Below are positions 55,421-64,000 of a stretch of DNA of 64,000 nt, piece after piece. Under the pieces are notes generated by a model. It had not been told where the DNA came from. It saw only the letters and a list, made by a program, of their open reading frames with translations, and did not search any database. The DNA lies in the NCBI GenBank assembly GCA_977006965.1, contig OZ345353.1, positions 2,852,001 through 2,916,000 of the forward strand, written 5' to 3'. Each line of letters starts with the position of its first letter. Positions within the stretch are counted from its first letter, which is position 1. A program made the translations under genes and the position numbers. The stretch is from Phymatolithon calcareum (lineage: Eukaryota; Rhodophyta; Florideophyceae; Hapalidiales).

Positions 55421-55506
55421 ATTGATTGTTTCGGAAGGTTCGCGGGACGTCAAGATAGACTAGATAGCTGGATTGAACACAGCTGTACCGCTTGAGTGTC
55501 CGTCCG

Positions 55507-55713
55507 TTATGCGGAAGCTCGGTTACGACATGTTACTTGCCGAACAGTTTTGGTACCTTCTGGGAGGGCGACAATAGCATGGAGAGAAACTTGGTGATGA
55601 GTCTCGCAATCTGTTACGAACTTAGGCATACGATAGATACCTTGATAGCCAGAATACCATTGCTGCTTCGGTAGATCGCGGGACTCTATCATTTGCCGAA
55701 ATATCGTTAGCAT
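55507..55713 (-). pseudogene. possible MULE catalytic-domain fragment
   Basis: Contains MPKFVTDCETHHQVSLHAIV followed by ALPEGTK. This fits the P-x-x-x-(V)TD...(L)xAI..xFP segment around the second catalytic Asp of MULE transposases. Only about 68 codons. The match is by eye and modest. Confidence 0.4.
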
Positions 55714-57456
55714 TGGGCCGCAGAAGTCTCAAGCCCATCCATGTTGCTTGTTATGCAAGCTGTACGAGAAGACTCTTCCTGCTCCCCCGTTTGTCGCTAC
55801 CACGAACACGTACCTTCATCTCGGCTTTGTGGCAGGAGCATTTCATGTGCGAAAAATGCGTCCGCAAACAAGCAAGCTCCAGCTTCACCACTGTTCTCAT
55901 TCTCTTACTTACCTTGAGCTCCTCACACGCAGACTGCGCCTGAGCGAGCCTCGAGTTCCCATCTCATCACCTTGTAGCCGCAATATTTACCGGCCAGTAG
56001 TCTATACATTCTCCGTCGCTTACCGTGGGCGGTGTTAGTTTGGTAAGCTATCTGACCTCCCCGTACGGGCGTCCGCTTACCTACCCATGGTGGGTCATCT
56101 TCAATCTAGTGTGTTGCCTCTGTTCAGTACTTAGGCTCATCGACCCACGAGTATCATCCATCGAATGTCTACCGTCGAGTATGTACGATGGAATGTCGAT
56201 ATCGATCAATGACCAAATAAACCTCTTCATTCAACCCCACGTATCTGAGCTGTCATTGCAGGACCACGCATATCCGGCCATTCCCATGGCGGCCCCTGGC
56301 ATGACCGGTTCTACAGCTTCTGAGTCATCCGACAGCATGTTTTCGTGTAGCTGACCAAAAAGAGAGTGGAACGATAATAGTTACTTCTTACTCACAACTG
56401 AATGCCACGAACCATATCAGGTATACTTCCTAATAACCATTGTGAAATCAGCGTCGACATACGAGCTCTATATCGTCTCCTCCCAACGAGGAACAAGGAA
56501 GGACCATACTACAGAAACATGCTCGTAAACCCATTCCGAACTTGCAGGATGAGCGCCCCCGAAGTTGTCCCCCCGATTGAGCTCTCGATCAAGAGCCCCC
56601 ACGCAAAGTTTTCCTCCCGAGCGGGCTTCTGTTTAAGAACCCCGTCCGGTATGTTCTGTCAACAGGGTCAGAAGATGTCGCGCTTTCGAGGTTTTTGCCC
56701 TACTTTGGCATTTTTTACTACGGAGAAGAAGAACGTAGCAAATGATGGATACTAGCGTTGGAGAAGATGGAGATGAGTGAAGTAATTGTGAGTTGGGAAT
56801 AAAATTGTTATACAGAGAAGTTACTGAGACCCAATCTGCTCTGTTGTCGGTAAACCTGGAATTGAGGTCTTAATTTCTCCCAAAGAAGAACAACAACCGA
56901 CTAAAACGCAAGTTGGGATCTGTGCAATCGTTTGTTTTGCCCGTTTAAATTGTTTCTTCTGAAATAATGAAACACTAAGAAGAATGCAGTTCCTACCCCC
57001 AGGACTCAATATAACCCACAGGCGAGCTGAAACTATCATGAATCAGATTGCTGCAGATTGTTGCTCACTTGTGGCAGGTTTTAAAGATGGTTCGGTTGAT
57101 TACGACCCAAGGTCTGCTCAGTGAGCACGAAGGATACCGTTGACCATCAAATCCTACCCTGTAGTCAGACTTAGGTCATAATTAATTTCAATTCCCGTTT
57201 ATTGCAATATTGAATAGGAATAGTATATTGCAGAACAAAGAATAACTTCTTATTTCAGCACACTACGTTGCCAATGTTAGCATCCAATCCAGATTACAGA
57301 GCGATTTATAAAAATGTACTGCGATGCTGACGCACGTTCAACCGCGTTCCAAACAGCACATGTACTGAAAAAAGTAATTACAGACGCTAGTGTCTATTTG
57401 ACAGAAATTTTCCCTCAATTGAGGGAATGAGATTTATATAATTTTTGCACACACCT
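55714..57456. other. intergenic, no gene recognised
   Basis: Several plus-strand open frames of 70-117 codons (55713-55943, 56025-56354, 56402-56755) overlap in different frames with no motif. The stretch is not A/T-rich, which may explain their length. Confidence 0.4.
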
Positions 57457-58228
57457 CTACTCACTATCGGTCGCATCGAATGCGTCCAGCTCATGGATAT
57501 CTTCAACATGCTTAGCGAAACAGTTCCTACCAGTAGAAGTACTGCGAACATATAGTGCTGCACCGTCGAGCCTATTACATGATGAGCACACAAGAGTTGT
57601 CTTCTTGACTTTGCACACTCTGCAGTTGTTTTGCAGAGCAAAAGTAGTCATCATGCCGTTCGCGGTTTTCCTTTTCTTTGTCGCCGACGTTAAGTGGGTT
57701 CCAAGACCACTCCCAGAGGCTAGTGAACGTTTAGGAGTAACTGTACGTCGACGCGTATTGCGCGCATCCAAGGAGTTATCGATAAGTTGGTGAGCCAGTA
57801 CTTCATAATATCTTCGCTGCGTTATGTGGTCCTGCGACTCTGGATGAGCACCAGAGAACAGAAGCCAGATATCAACCACGCAGATTGACAGAAGTGATGT
57901 GCTCACTCGAAATGACCAGTCGTGGGTGCATACTTTCTTCTCCATGTCCAAACCATCTTGTCGACATCGATTTTGACTGTCGATTTGCGCGCACGCAGAG
58001 TAATATGTCTCGCATAATGCATCGCGTATATTCGGCGAACCTGTCTCTGGTCATTCCAGTGCTTGAAAACGAAGGAGCGGGGATGGACTTGTTCGGCCTC
58101 GTTGTCTTCCATAAATGAAAGCGGCCCGTCGTACGGCGGACAAGAGCGGGGAAGAGTGGGTCATCATGGGCAAGGCGGAAGGCCGGAATTTCGCTCATAT
58201 TGTTTTCTGCGACCGTTCTGCACGCCAT
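57457..58228 (-). pseudogene. piggyBac transposase with the catalytic core deleted
   Basis: N-terminal part, 58228 to about 57990: FHLWKTTRPNKSIPAPSFSS then GMTRDRFAEYTRCIM, the conserved MTRDRF region before the piggyBac core. C-terminal part, 57951-57457: HDWSFRVSTSLLSICVVDIW, YYEVLAHQLIDN, then a Cys-rich finger (CRVCKVKKTTLVCSSCNR, later C and H) as in many piggyBac proteins. The roughly 300 residues with the three catalytic Asp are missing and the two parts are in different frames. The left part of the next gene's long frame reads antisense through this remnant. Confidence 0.7.
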
Positions 58229-58284
58229 TCAGGTTTATGGGTCCGTCGGTTGCACCGAGGCTCGGAGAAACCGTATTCACAGAG

Positions 58285-59337
58285 ATGTCTGCGACCGACG
58301 CCGACATTCAGAAAAGCTTCGGGCGCGCCGTGCACAAATGGTGCAAGGATCGGCCGGGAGTGAAGTTGGCCCGCGAGATTGCGTATCGATGGGGCTTAAC
58401 CGAAGCGGTTGTGTTCGAAGACGAGTTCAACAGAACCACGGAACGCGATTCGCGTGAGATTGCGGAGGTCGGCAAAATATTCTTCAATCTTCTTGAACGC
58501 AGTAGAGGACTCTCTCTTCCAAACAACCTGCGTTACGCTGAACTCAAACCGGGGTGTTATTACGGTGCAACCAGGACATCGGACGAATGGTTCCTCATCC
58601 TGTACTACACGTCCCAAATCCGGGTTGTGAAAGAAGGTGAGGTGGCACTATTGCGCAAGGGCGAAAACAGAATTGAAATCGCCCGAAACACACCATTGCA
58701 TAAGCGACTTGACAAGTACGATAAATGGTGTACAGGGAGTCCGGGAAGAGTGCTGGTAATCGAGGGCCGAGGATGGAGGCCGAGGTCGCGGTTGGCGAAC
58801 AAGCACTACCGCCAGAGCGAGCGCATTCTTGCCCGAAATAATGGCTTTGAATGCATGTTCAGCGTCATTGTGAATGCTATTTTTGCGTCAGGAAATGAGC
58901 AAGTCGCGCGAGACGTTGGGCATCGTGCCCAATTGCAAACCATTCGCTCCTTGAAGGATTTGGCGAAATGGGTCGAGTACGAAGTGCGGAGGTATCGGTT
59001 GATCGAGTACGAAGGGGCGCGAAGTGGAGCAGCGGTAAGCTTGGATTTCCTTGTGAACAATTGTCGCGGTATCGCGGTAGTCCACCTGCTCGGGTCGAAC
59101 TGTGTAACGCATCTTGTCTGTGTTGATGGGGACAAGAAGCTTTTTTACGACAGTATGGAGGAGTACCCACTGAAACTGTGCGCTGCGGCCGTGAAATGTT
59201 GCGTCGGAGACGGGAACAATATCGACAAGATTTTTGTTCGGAAGTTGGTATACATGTGCCCCATCAACAAGGTCGGCAAGAAGCGGAAGCACAACAGCGC
59301 CCAGAGAAGGCGCCAGAAGAAACGTTTAGCGAAGTAA
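58285..59337 (+). CDS. open gene with a papain-like Cys/His pattern, possible protease
   Basis: From the ATG at 58285 it gives 350 residues. The frame is open further left (to 58063), but that part is antisense to piggyBac. ATGs at 58063 and 58237 are alternatives. I do not recognise a named family. The second half contains NNGFECMFSVIVNAIF (Cys190), CRGIAVVHLLG, then CVTHLVCVDGDKKLFYDS (His276, Asp281 or Asp289). This order (Asn/Gln, Cys, His, Asp, with a hydrophobic strand before His) resembles papain-like or C39-type peptidases. The C-terminus is very basic (KRKHNSAQRRRQKKRLAK), suggesting nuclear targeting. It has no stops and sits between a piggyBac remnant and a gypsy element, so it may be transposon cargo. 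The protease activity is inference. Confidence 0.6.
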   Translation: MSATDADIQKSFGRAVHKWCKDRPGVKLAREIAYRWGLTEAVVFEDEFNRTTERDSREIAEVGKIFFNLLERSRGLSLPNNLRYAELKPGCYYGATRTSDEWFLILYYTSQIRVVKEGEVALLRKGENRIEIARNTPLHKRLDKYDKWCTGSPGRVLVIEGRGWRPRSRLANKHYRQSERILARNNGFECMFSVIVNAIFASGNEQVARDVGHRAQLQTIRSLKDLAKWVEYEVRRYRLIEYEGARSGAAVSLDFLVNNCRGIAVVHLLGSNCVTHLVCVDGDKKLFYDSMEEYPLKLCAAAVKCCVGDGNNIDKIFVRKLVYMCPINKVGKKRKHNSAQRRRQKKRLAK

Positions 59338-59500
59338 TTGAGAAGAGAAATGTGAGAACGGCCGGAACAATAGGTTTGCGGCCGAAGTAGAAATGTGTTG
59401 AGCCCATGAATGTTGGAATTGTGATCGTTGAGAAATACAACAGCTAGCTGCTGTTGGGTCATGTTGAGAGAATGATGTACTGTTCGGTGAGAATGACTGT

Positions 59501-59779
59501 CATGTCGAAGAATTGGCGACTGCGAAAGTCCACAGCCTGTCGAAGAAAGAACGACAGCGAAATGTGTGGCGACAGTCAAGCGCATAATACAGCCATGTCG
59601 AAGAAATGTCGACAGCGAAGGTCCACAGCCTGTCGAAGAAAGAACGACAGCGAAACCTGTGGTGGCGTGGAAAAATCGCAGGAAGTCATGTCGAAGAAAT
59701 GTCGACAGCGAACGTCCGAGCCGGTGGAAGAAAGGACGACAGCGAAAATCTCGGTGGCTTCCTGTGTAAGCGCGATGAT
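59501..59779. repeat. 93-bp tandem repeat, three copies
   Basis: CATGTCGAAGAA begins copies at 59501, 59594 and 59687. Copies 1 and 2 also share CCACAGCCTGTCGAAGAAAG. The period of exactly 93 bases keeps all frames in register, which explains repetitive open frames on both strands here. It lies in the 3' region of the gypsy element. Confidence 0.8.
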
Positions 59780-59836
59780 AATAGACAGACAGCGCATGGT
59801 CAAGACGAGAAACAGGCGAGTGCTTTATAACATGTA

Positions 59837-60230
59837 TTACGATCTGAGCTTCATGGGAAGTTGGGGAGAGCGCCGACTTCGGCGAGAGGAAGAAACAGAG
59901 GGAGGACGTGCAAAAGATGCGGGTGTGGCAGTTGGAGTCAATATTTGCTCGGACGAGCGACCACGGCGGCGCGGAGACGGCGCAACAAGCGTAGAATCGG
60001 CCGCGGGATGGATGAATTTTTGTTTCCGTGGACGACCGCGGCGGCGAGGAGTCGGCGGAACAAGCGGAGAAGCATCCGGGAGAGGAATTCCTGTTTGCTT
60101 CCGCAGACGACCACAACGACGAGGGGTCTTTTGATGAGGGTCCGGGGCGAGCTGCGGAGCAGATTCAGGCGAGGGATGAGGTTGAGAAGCGTCGTCATAG
60201 TCAACAGCAGGTTTGAAGTTCAACGTCCCT
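59837..60230 (-). pseudogene. gypsy polyprotein tail with AT-hook-like repeats
   Basis: One frame away from the integrase. It reads NFKPAVDYDDASQPHPSPES, then three spaced units PRRCGRLRKQ, PRRRGRPRKQ and PRRRGRSSEQ about 26 residues apart. The middle one is a canonical AT-hook (RGRP core); the others are near-matches. AT-hooks bind the minor groove of A/T-rich DNA, so this may have been a chromatin-targeting tail. A single frameshift near 60230 separates it from the integrase. Confidence 0.6.
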
Positions 60231-61629
60231 GTTGCCCTTTGTTCGGAGGAAGACGGAGATAGACAAGTGATCCAGTGGGAACAGTGAACTGCTTGCGAGA
60301 CCGGTTTAACTTTGCTTCCGTTTTGGAATAGGACTGGGACAGAGGAGCAGCATCCCAAGCAGATTGGATATTGTGCTTTAGAGTGGAGACATATTCCGCA
60401 AGAGACGGACCCTTCTGGGTAGACGGGAGGAGAGCGTTCAAGGCCGGAGGAGCTGGTTCCCAGCCGTGCATTAAGAAAAACGGTGTATGCCCAGTAGAGG
60501 TATGGACTGTGTGACGATATGCCTGAACGACAGGGCGGAGGAACTGCGACCAGATGTGTTCGCAAGCTTTGAGATTCTTTGCGATAGCATCTTGAATAGT
60601 CCTGTTCGCACTCTCAACAAACTCTTGAGTTTGAGAATGATGTGGCCGACCAGGGATAAAAGTCGAGCCATAGTCGGACATAAGCTGCCGAAACTGCGCA
60701 GTCCACAATTCGGGTGCTCTGTCGGTGAAGACGTGGCGGCAAGCGTAGCTTTCGGAAAGCCAGTGATCCTTAAACGTACGTATAATCGTACTGCTTGTTC
60801 TGTCGCGTAACGGAACTGCAACAAGCCATTTGGTAAAATGGTTTACCATTACCAGAATCCAGCAATATCCTTCCGGGGTGATAGTTCGAGGGCCGATGAT
60901 ATCCAGCGACATGCGATGCGTAGGTGTGGTGGCCGGAGTGGAACTCAACAGTCCTTGCAGATACGACTTGGAGTTGCGACTATTGCACGGGTGACAAGAG
61001 GAGACGAACATGACAACACCTTTGAAGAGCTGAGGCCAGTAGAAATGTCGGGAAATGTCACGCAGAGTGCGCAAAGCGCGCCGATGAGACGGTAGATGGA
61101 AATGCTGAAGAACATATTCCCGAAGAGAGTGGGGAATAACAGGGCGCAAGAACGAACGAGATCGGAGAAGATCACCTGCTTGATGGGTCTTAGAGTAGGA
61201 CGTAAAGTCCATGATACGCATCAGGATACCTTCGACTATGACGAAGCGAGATGAGAGAGATCGTAGCTTAGTCTTGTGTTGATCGTGGCAAAGTTGCAGG
61301 GCTCGCCCCTCCGGCGGGTAGAGTGGCGGTAGCGCTTGAGTTCTGCCCAGGTGCTCGTGCCACATCCGACAATAGGGATCGCGGTATTGGGCGGAGATCA
61401 GCTTTGTAGTAGTGAAGGGGCCTTCGACAGTCGGAGAAGCGCTGCTCGAAGATGAGGGCGATACCGATAAGATCTCGAGCGGATACGTAATAATCGGAGA
61501 AACGGAACTGAAAGAAACAGGATTCCGGGACAAGGCATCGGCCACTTGATTACTCGTCCCAGGCACATGTTCGACAGTAAAATGGTAGCTGGAAACCAAG
61601 AGCGACCAGCGAAGCAAGTTGAGAGCCAA
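60220..61629 (-). pseudogene. gypsy RNase H end and integrase
   Basis: 469 open codons. The end of RNase H reads HVPGTSNQVADALSRNPVSF. Integrase: the H-H-C-C zinc region HLPSHRRALRTLRDISRHF with SSCHPCNSRN, then catalytic D in SLDIIGPRTI, D in VFTDRAPELW and E in QTQEFVESANRTIQD. It ends GSLVYLRLPPNKGQQ. This segment is undamaged, but the frames before and after are shifted. Confidence 0.8.
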
Positions 61630-62760
61630 CGATTTTGCCGTGGAGAGCCACTGAAGGGAAGAGGCGTCAGTGCGCCTACGAATGGGCGTCCGTACAGATA
61701 CACGCGAAATTTCTTGAGGGCGTAGACGAAAGAGAAAAGTTCTTTCTCTGGAGTGCTCCAGTCAGATTCACGGTCAGTGAATGCGTGACTTAGAAACTGG
61801 ACAGGCCTGAGTTCGCCAGAGTCGTCATGCTGTTGCAACACAGCGCCCACGGCAATGTCGCTGGCATCGGTAGAGAGAATGAACTGTTTGTCCCATTGGG
61901 GAAAGTCTAGAACAGGACTGCGGGAAATGCGGTTCGGAAGTTCAGAACAGGCAGTTGCACGTTCTGGAGTCCAAACAAATTCCGAATTCTTCCGGCTTAA
62001 AGAAACCAAAGGTGCAGCGATGTGAGCGAAACGAGGGACGAATCGACGATAAAAGTTGGCGAGAGCAAAAAAGCTTTTGACAGCCTTCTTCCCGGCAGAG
62101 GGACTTTCGGCATGTTGTGGAGACGGAAAACTCTTGACGGCGTCGACTAATGCCGGTTTGGGAAGTACCCCGTTTTGAGTAACCATGTGACCCAGGTACT
62201 CTGTATTGGCTGCGCCAAACTTGCATTTGCGAAGGTTCAGCTGACAATTGAAGAAGCGCAAACGGTTGAAAATAACACGCAAATCGCGAAGATGAGTCTT
62301 GATCGAGGAAGAAAACACGATTATATCATCTAAGTAGATGAGAGCACAATGGTAATTGAGGCCACGAAGAATGAAGTCCATGGTCTGTTGGAAAATAGCA
62401 GGTGCATTTATCCATCCGAAAGGTAATCGACGCCACTGATACAGGCCGGACCGAGTGGAGAAAGCAGTCTTGATGCGCGGCCAAAGGCAGTTGATGGAAC
62501 CCATAAATAGCGTCAAGAGTGGAGAAATACTTCATGCCGTGCAAAGAGTCCAGAATGTCATCTAAGCGTTGTAGCCGATACGCGGCTTGAAGAGTGGATG
62601 CATTGACGCGGCGGTAATCAATGCAAAATCGTATTTTGCCGTTGGGTTTGGACACCAGAACAACAGGGAAAGACCAGTTGGAACGATTTTCCTCGATAAG
62701 ACCTTGTCGCAGCATGTGCTGAACTTGCTCTTCGATGTGTCGATGGGCAAGTGGATGGCG
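61398..62760 (-). pseudogene. gypsy reverse transcriptase and RNase H
   Basis: In two frames. 62715-62326: MLRQGLIEENRSNWSFPVVL, IRFCIDYRRVNAST and FSTLDAIYGFHQLPL. 62516-61398: LPFGWINAPAIFQQTMDFIL, ALIYLDDIIVFSSS (active-site YLDD), KCKFGAANTEYLGHMVTQNG, then RNase H FILSTDASDIAVGAVLQQHD and WSTPEKELFSFVYALKKF. The frameshift near 62500 falls between the first catalytic Asp and YLDD. A second near 61650 cuts RNase H. Confidence 0.8.
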
Positions 62761-62779
62761 ACGGAAAGGAGGACAGCGA

Positions 62780-63428
62780 TTAGGTTACGCAGGTCCAGTG
62801 TCGATTGTGACGGGAGGGATATTGCGCATAGTTTCCGGCACGGACGGGGTCCGGTGCGAAAACGTCTGCGTGGGAGTGAAGCACCGCACTGAGTTGATTG
62901 CCCTTCTCAGCAGACAGGTTGGAATCAAGAGCAGTATCGTAGTCGAGAGTAGGCGAATTTTCGTCAAAAAGGAAAGAGGCCTCGTCTGGTGCAAGCGATG
63001 CCGGTGTTAAAGACACATCCGGGTATGTCGGACCAGGATAAATCAGCATGTTGTTCGCAAATGCGTATAGTCCCGATAGGTACTAGATTCACGTCGTGAA
63101 AAGTGTGAACAACGGACAAGCGCAGTCCCTTAGGGAGCTTTGCGGGAATCGCCATCGGGTTTGCCACCATAATGCGCATATTAACGCAAGATGTGTCGAA
63201 AACGGCGTTAGAGACACAGATGTGGAACTGTGCCGTGGAATTCACGTTCGGGAGGGCCAAAACCACGGGAGAGCGCGTCGGGGAGGAGATATGTGCCACC
63301 ACAAGGTGCTGTTGTCGCGGAAGAATCGTCACATCATCGGACAGAGTGAGGTAGGTCTCCGGAAGAGGAACACTGACAAAGTAAGCATACTCCGGAGAAA
63401 CGGATGAGTCAGGAGAGCGGAGCATCAC
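62780..63428 (-). pseudogene. gypsy linker between protease and reverse transcriptase
   Basis: Two frames (63428-62964 and 63049-62780) with ordinary protein composition and no separate motif, joining protease to RT. The segment near 62860 reads LHSHADVFAPDPV, similar to the F-DVF-P stretch usual before gypsy RT. Includes a stop at about 62787. Confidence 0.6.
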
Positions 63429-63431
63429 GGG

Positions 63432-63920
63432 CTAGTCGTGTAAGTTGATGACAGCGCAGGTGCTGATGAGAACGTCCAAATCGAGGATAACATCGTGCGA
63501 GAGATTGTCGCAGACAATAACGTCTGTTGTGACAGAAATACGATGTGTGAGCGAAAGAGGAAAACGAACAGCGCCTTTGACGGAGAGAAGAGATCCTTTG
63601 GCACCAGAGAGACGAAGAGAGGGATCGAAGAGACTCAGAGATTTGTCTTTGGAACGCATTTTGTGGAACAGAGTTGTAGACATGCAGGTGCGCTCGGCGC
63701 CAGTGTCAACCAAGGCAGTGACAGAACCATGTATCGAGTTGAGGAGCTTGATAGATGTCGTGAAACGAGAGGTCGACTGCAGCTGAGCGTAGGAGGAGAC
63801 ACCGCAAACAATTTGGCCTGAGTCGATGGACAGTGACCATATATCTTGGATCGGGCTGGCATGCCAGGGAGAGATGCCAGCCAAGTCGAGTTTTTTGAAT
63901 CGCGAATCGATCGAAGCCAA
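63432..63920 (-). pseudogene. gypsy aspartic protease
   Basis: 163 codons with the active-site motif ALVDTGAERTCMSTTLFHKM and the later hydrophobic motif HDVILDLDVL. It ends at a TAG (63434-63432); the same frame continues directly as PVMLRSPDSSVSPEYAYF. The stop is therefore in frame between protease and the rest of Pol: either a nonsense mutation or, less likely, a readthrough site. Confidence 0.75.
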
Positions 63921-64000
63921 TACTTAGGCCAACGGGTCTCGCGTAGTATCCACGTATGGGCGAGCGAAGATCTGTGCTCGGCATACCGAGGAAGCGGATT

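Larger units (their letters stand above)
59339..64000 (-). mobile_element. Ty3/gypsy retrotransposon, degenerate, running off the right edge
   Basis: The minus strand has protease, reverse transcriptase, RNase H and integrase in Ty3/gypsy order between 63920 and 60220, with an AT-hook-like tail and a 3' region holding 93-bp tandem repeats. Gag and the 5' LTR would lie beyond 64000. The 3' LTR boundary was not found. Several frameshifts and stops show it is inactive. Confidence 0.8.

Noticed and set aside
58063-58284. N-terminal extension of the Cys/His protein to the ATG at 58063
   Set aside because: These codons are antisense to the piggyBac remnant, so a start at 58285 (or 58237) is more likely.
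59145-60116. 323-codon minus-strand frame and 226-codon plus-strand frame (59454-60134) with repeated segments
   Set aside because: The repeats are the translation of the 93-bp tandem repeat, and other parts are antisense to the gypsy tail and the Cys/His gene.
1-64000. CRISPR arrays, rRNA genes, bacterial operons, organelle genes
   Set aside because: No regularly spaced short direct repeats, no rRNA-like sequence, and no polycistronic or plastid gene arrangement was seen.

Overview
This is a nuclear-type eukaryotic window, gene-poor and rich in transposons. The few host genes are compact and mostly intronless. One has a short intron with a GTACGT donor and a TACTAAC branch site. The rest is long non-coding DNA and at least nine transposon remnants or insertions from seven families. 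There is a TIM22 gene but no rRNA, secure tRNA, CRISPR array or bacterial operon. The style (intron-poor genes in an LTR-, hAT- and Harbinger-rich background, with a copia element of a lineage known from red algae) suggests a red alga such as a florideophyte. That assignment is inference, because no marker gene settles it.

Layout. 1-1366: 3' end of a possible gene, then TIM22 (mitochondrial carrier translocase) on the minus strand, with a 17-bp perfect hairpin just upstream. 4967-6511: a glutamine/serine-rich SAP-like nuclear protein on the minus strand with a G+C-rich upstream region. 7.7-14.4 kb: no genes seen. 14444-15296: a two-exon minus-strand gene with a very basic tail. 17.7-19.0 kb: two nested inverted-repeat elements. 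19.0-27.3 kb: two damaged copies of a five-helix membrane protein family of unknown function, on either side of a dead PIF/Harbinger element. 29.4-31.8 kb: three doubtful, partly frameshifted coding stretches, one with a WD40-like repeat.

31.9-39.5 kb is a transposon nest. A hAT-type element with unusually long terminal inverted repeats carries a transposase that is open except where a full-length Ty1/copia retrotransposon sits in it. The copia insertion has CGATT target duplications, identical 195-bp LTRs, one open 1385-codon gag-pol frame and a primer site matching the anticodon arm of initiator tRNA-Met, as in half-tRNA priming.

44.4-45.9 kb holds the only intact copy of the membrane-protein family, sharing an upstream block with the two broken copies. 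Then follow a hAT C-terminal remnant (46.4 kb), a cluster of hairpins (46.9-47.1 kb), a small MULE with perfect 46-bp inverted repeats (47.2-48.0 kb), a second MULE (51.0-52.1 kb), a LINE remnant (52.8-54.2 kb), a cluster of GTCAC/GTGAC motifs (54.5-54.8 kb), possible MULE debris (55.0-55.7 kb) and an internally deleted piggyBac remnant (57.5-58.2 kb). An open gene with a papain-like Cys/His pattern follows (58.3-59.3 kb). A degenerate Ty3/gypsy element on the minus strand runs from about 59.4 kb off the right edge and ends in an AT-hook-like tail.

No co-regulated gene set or pathway is visible. The items most worth following are the membrane-protein family with its shared upstream block, the Cys/His protein beside the piggyBac remnant, and the young half-tRNA-primed copia element.
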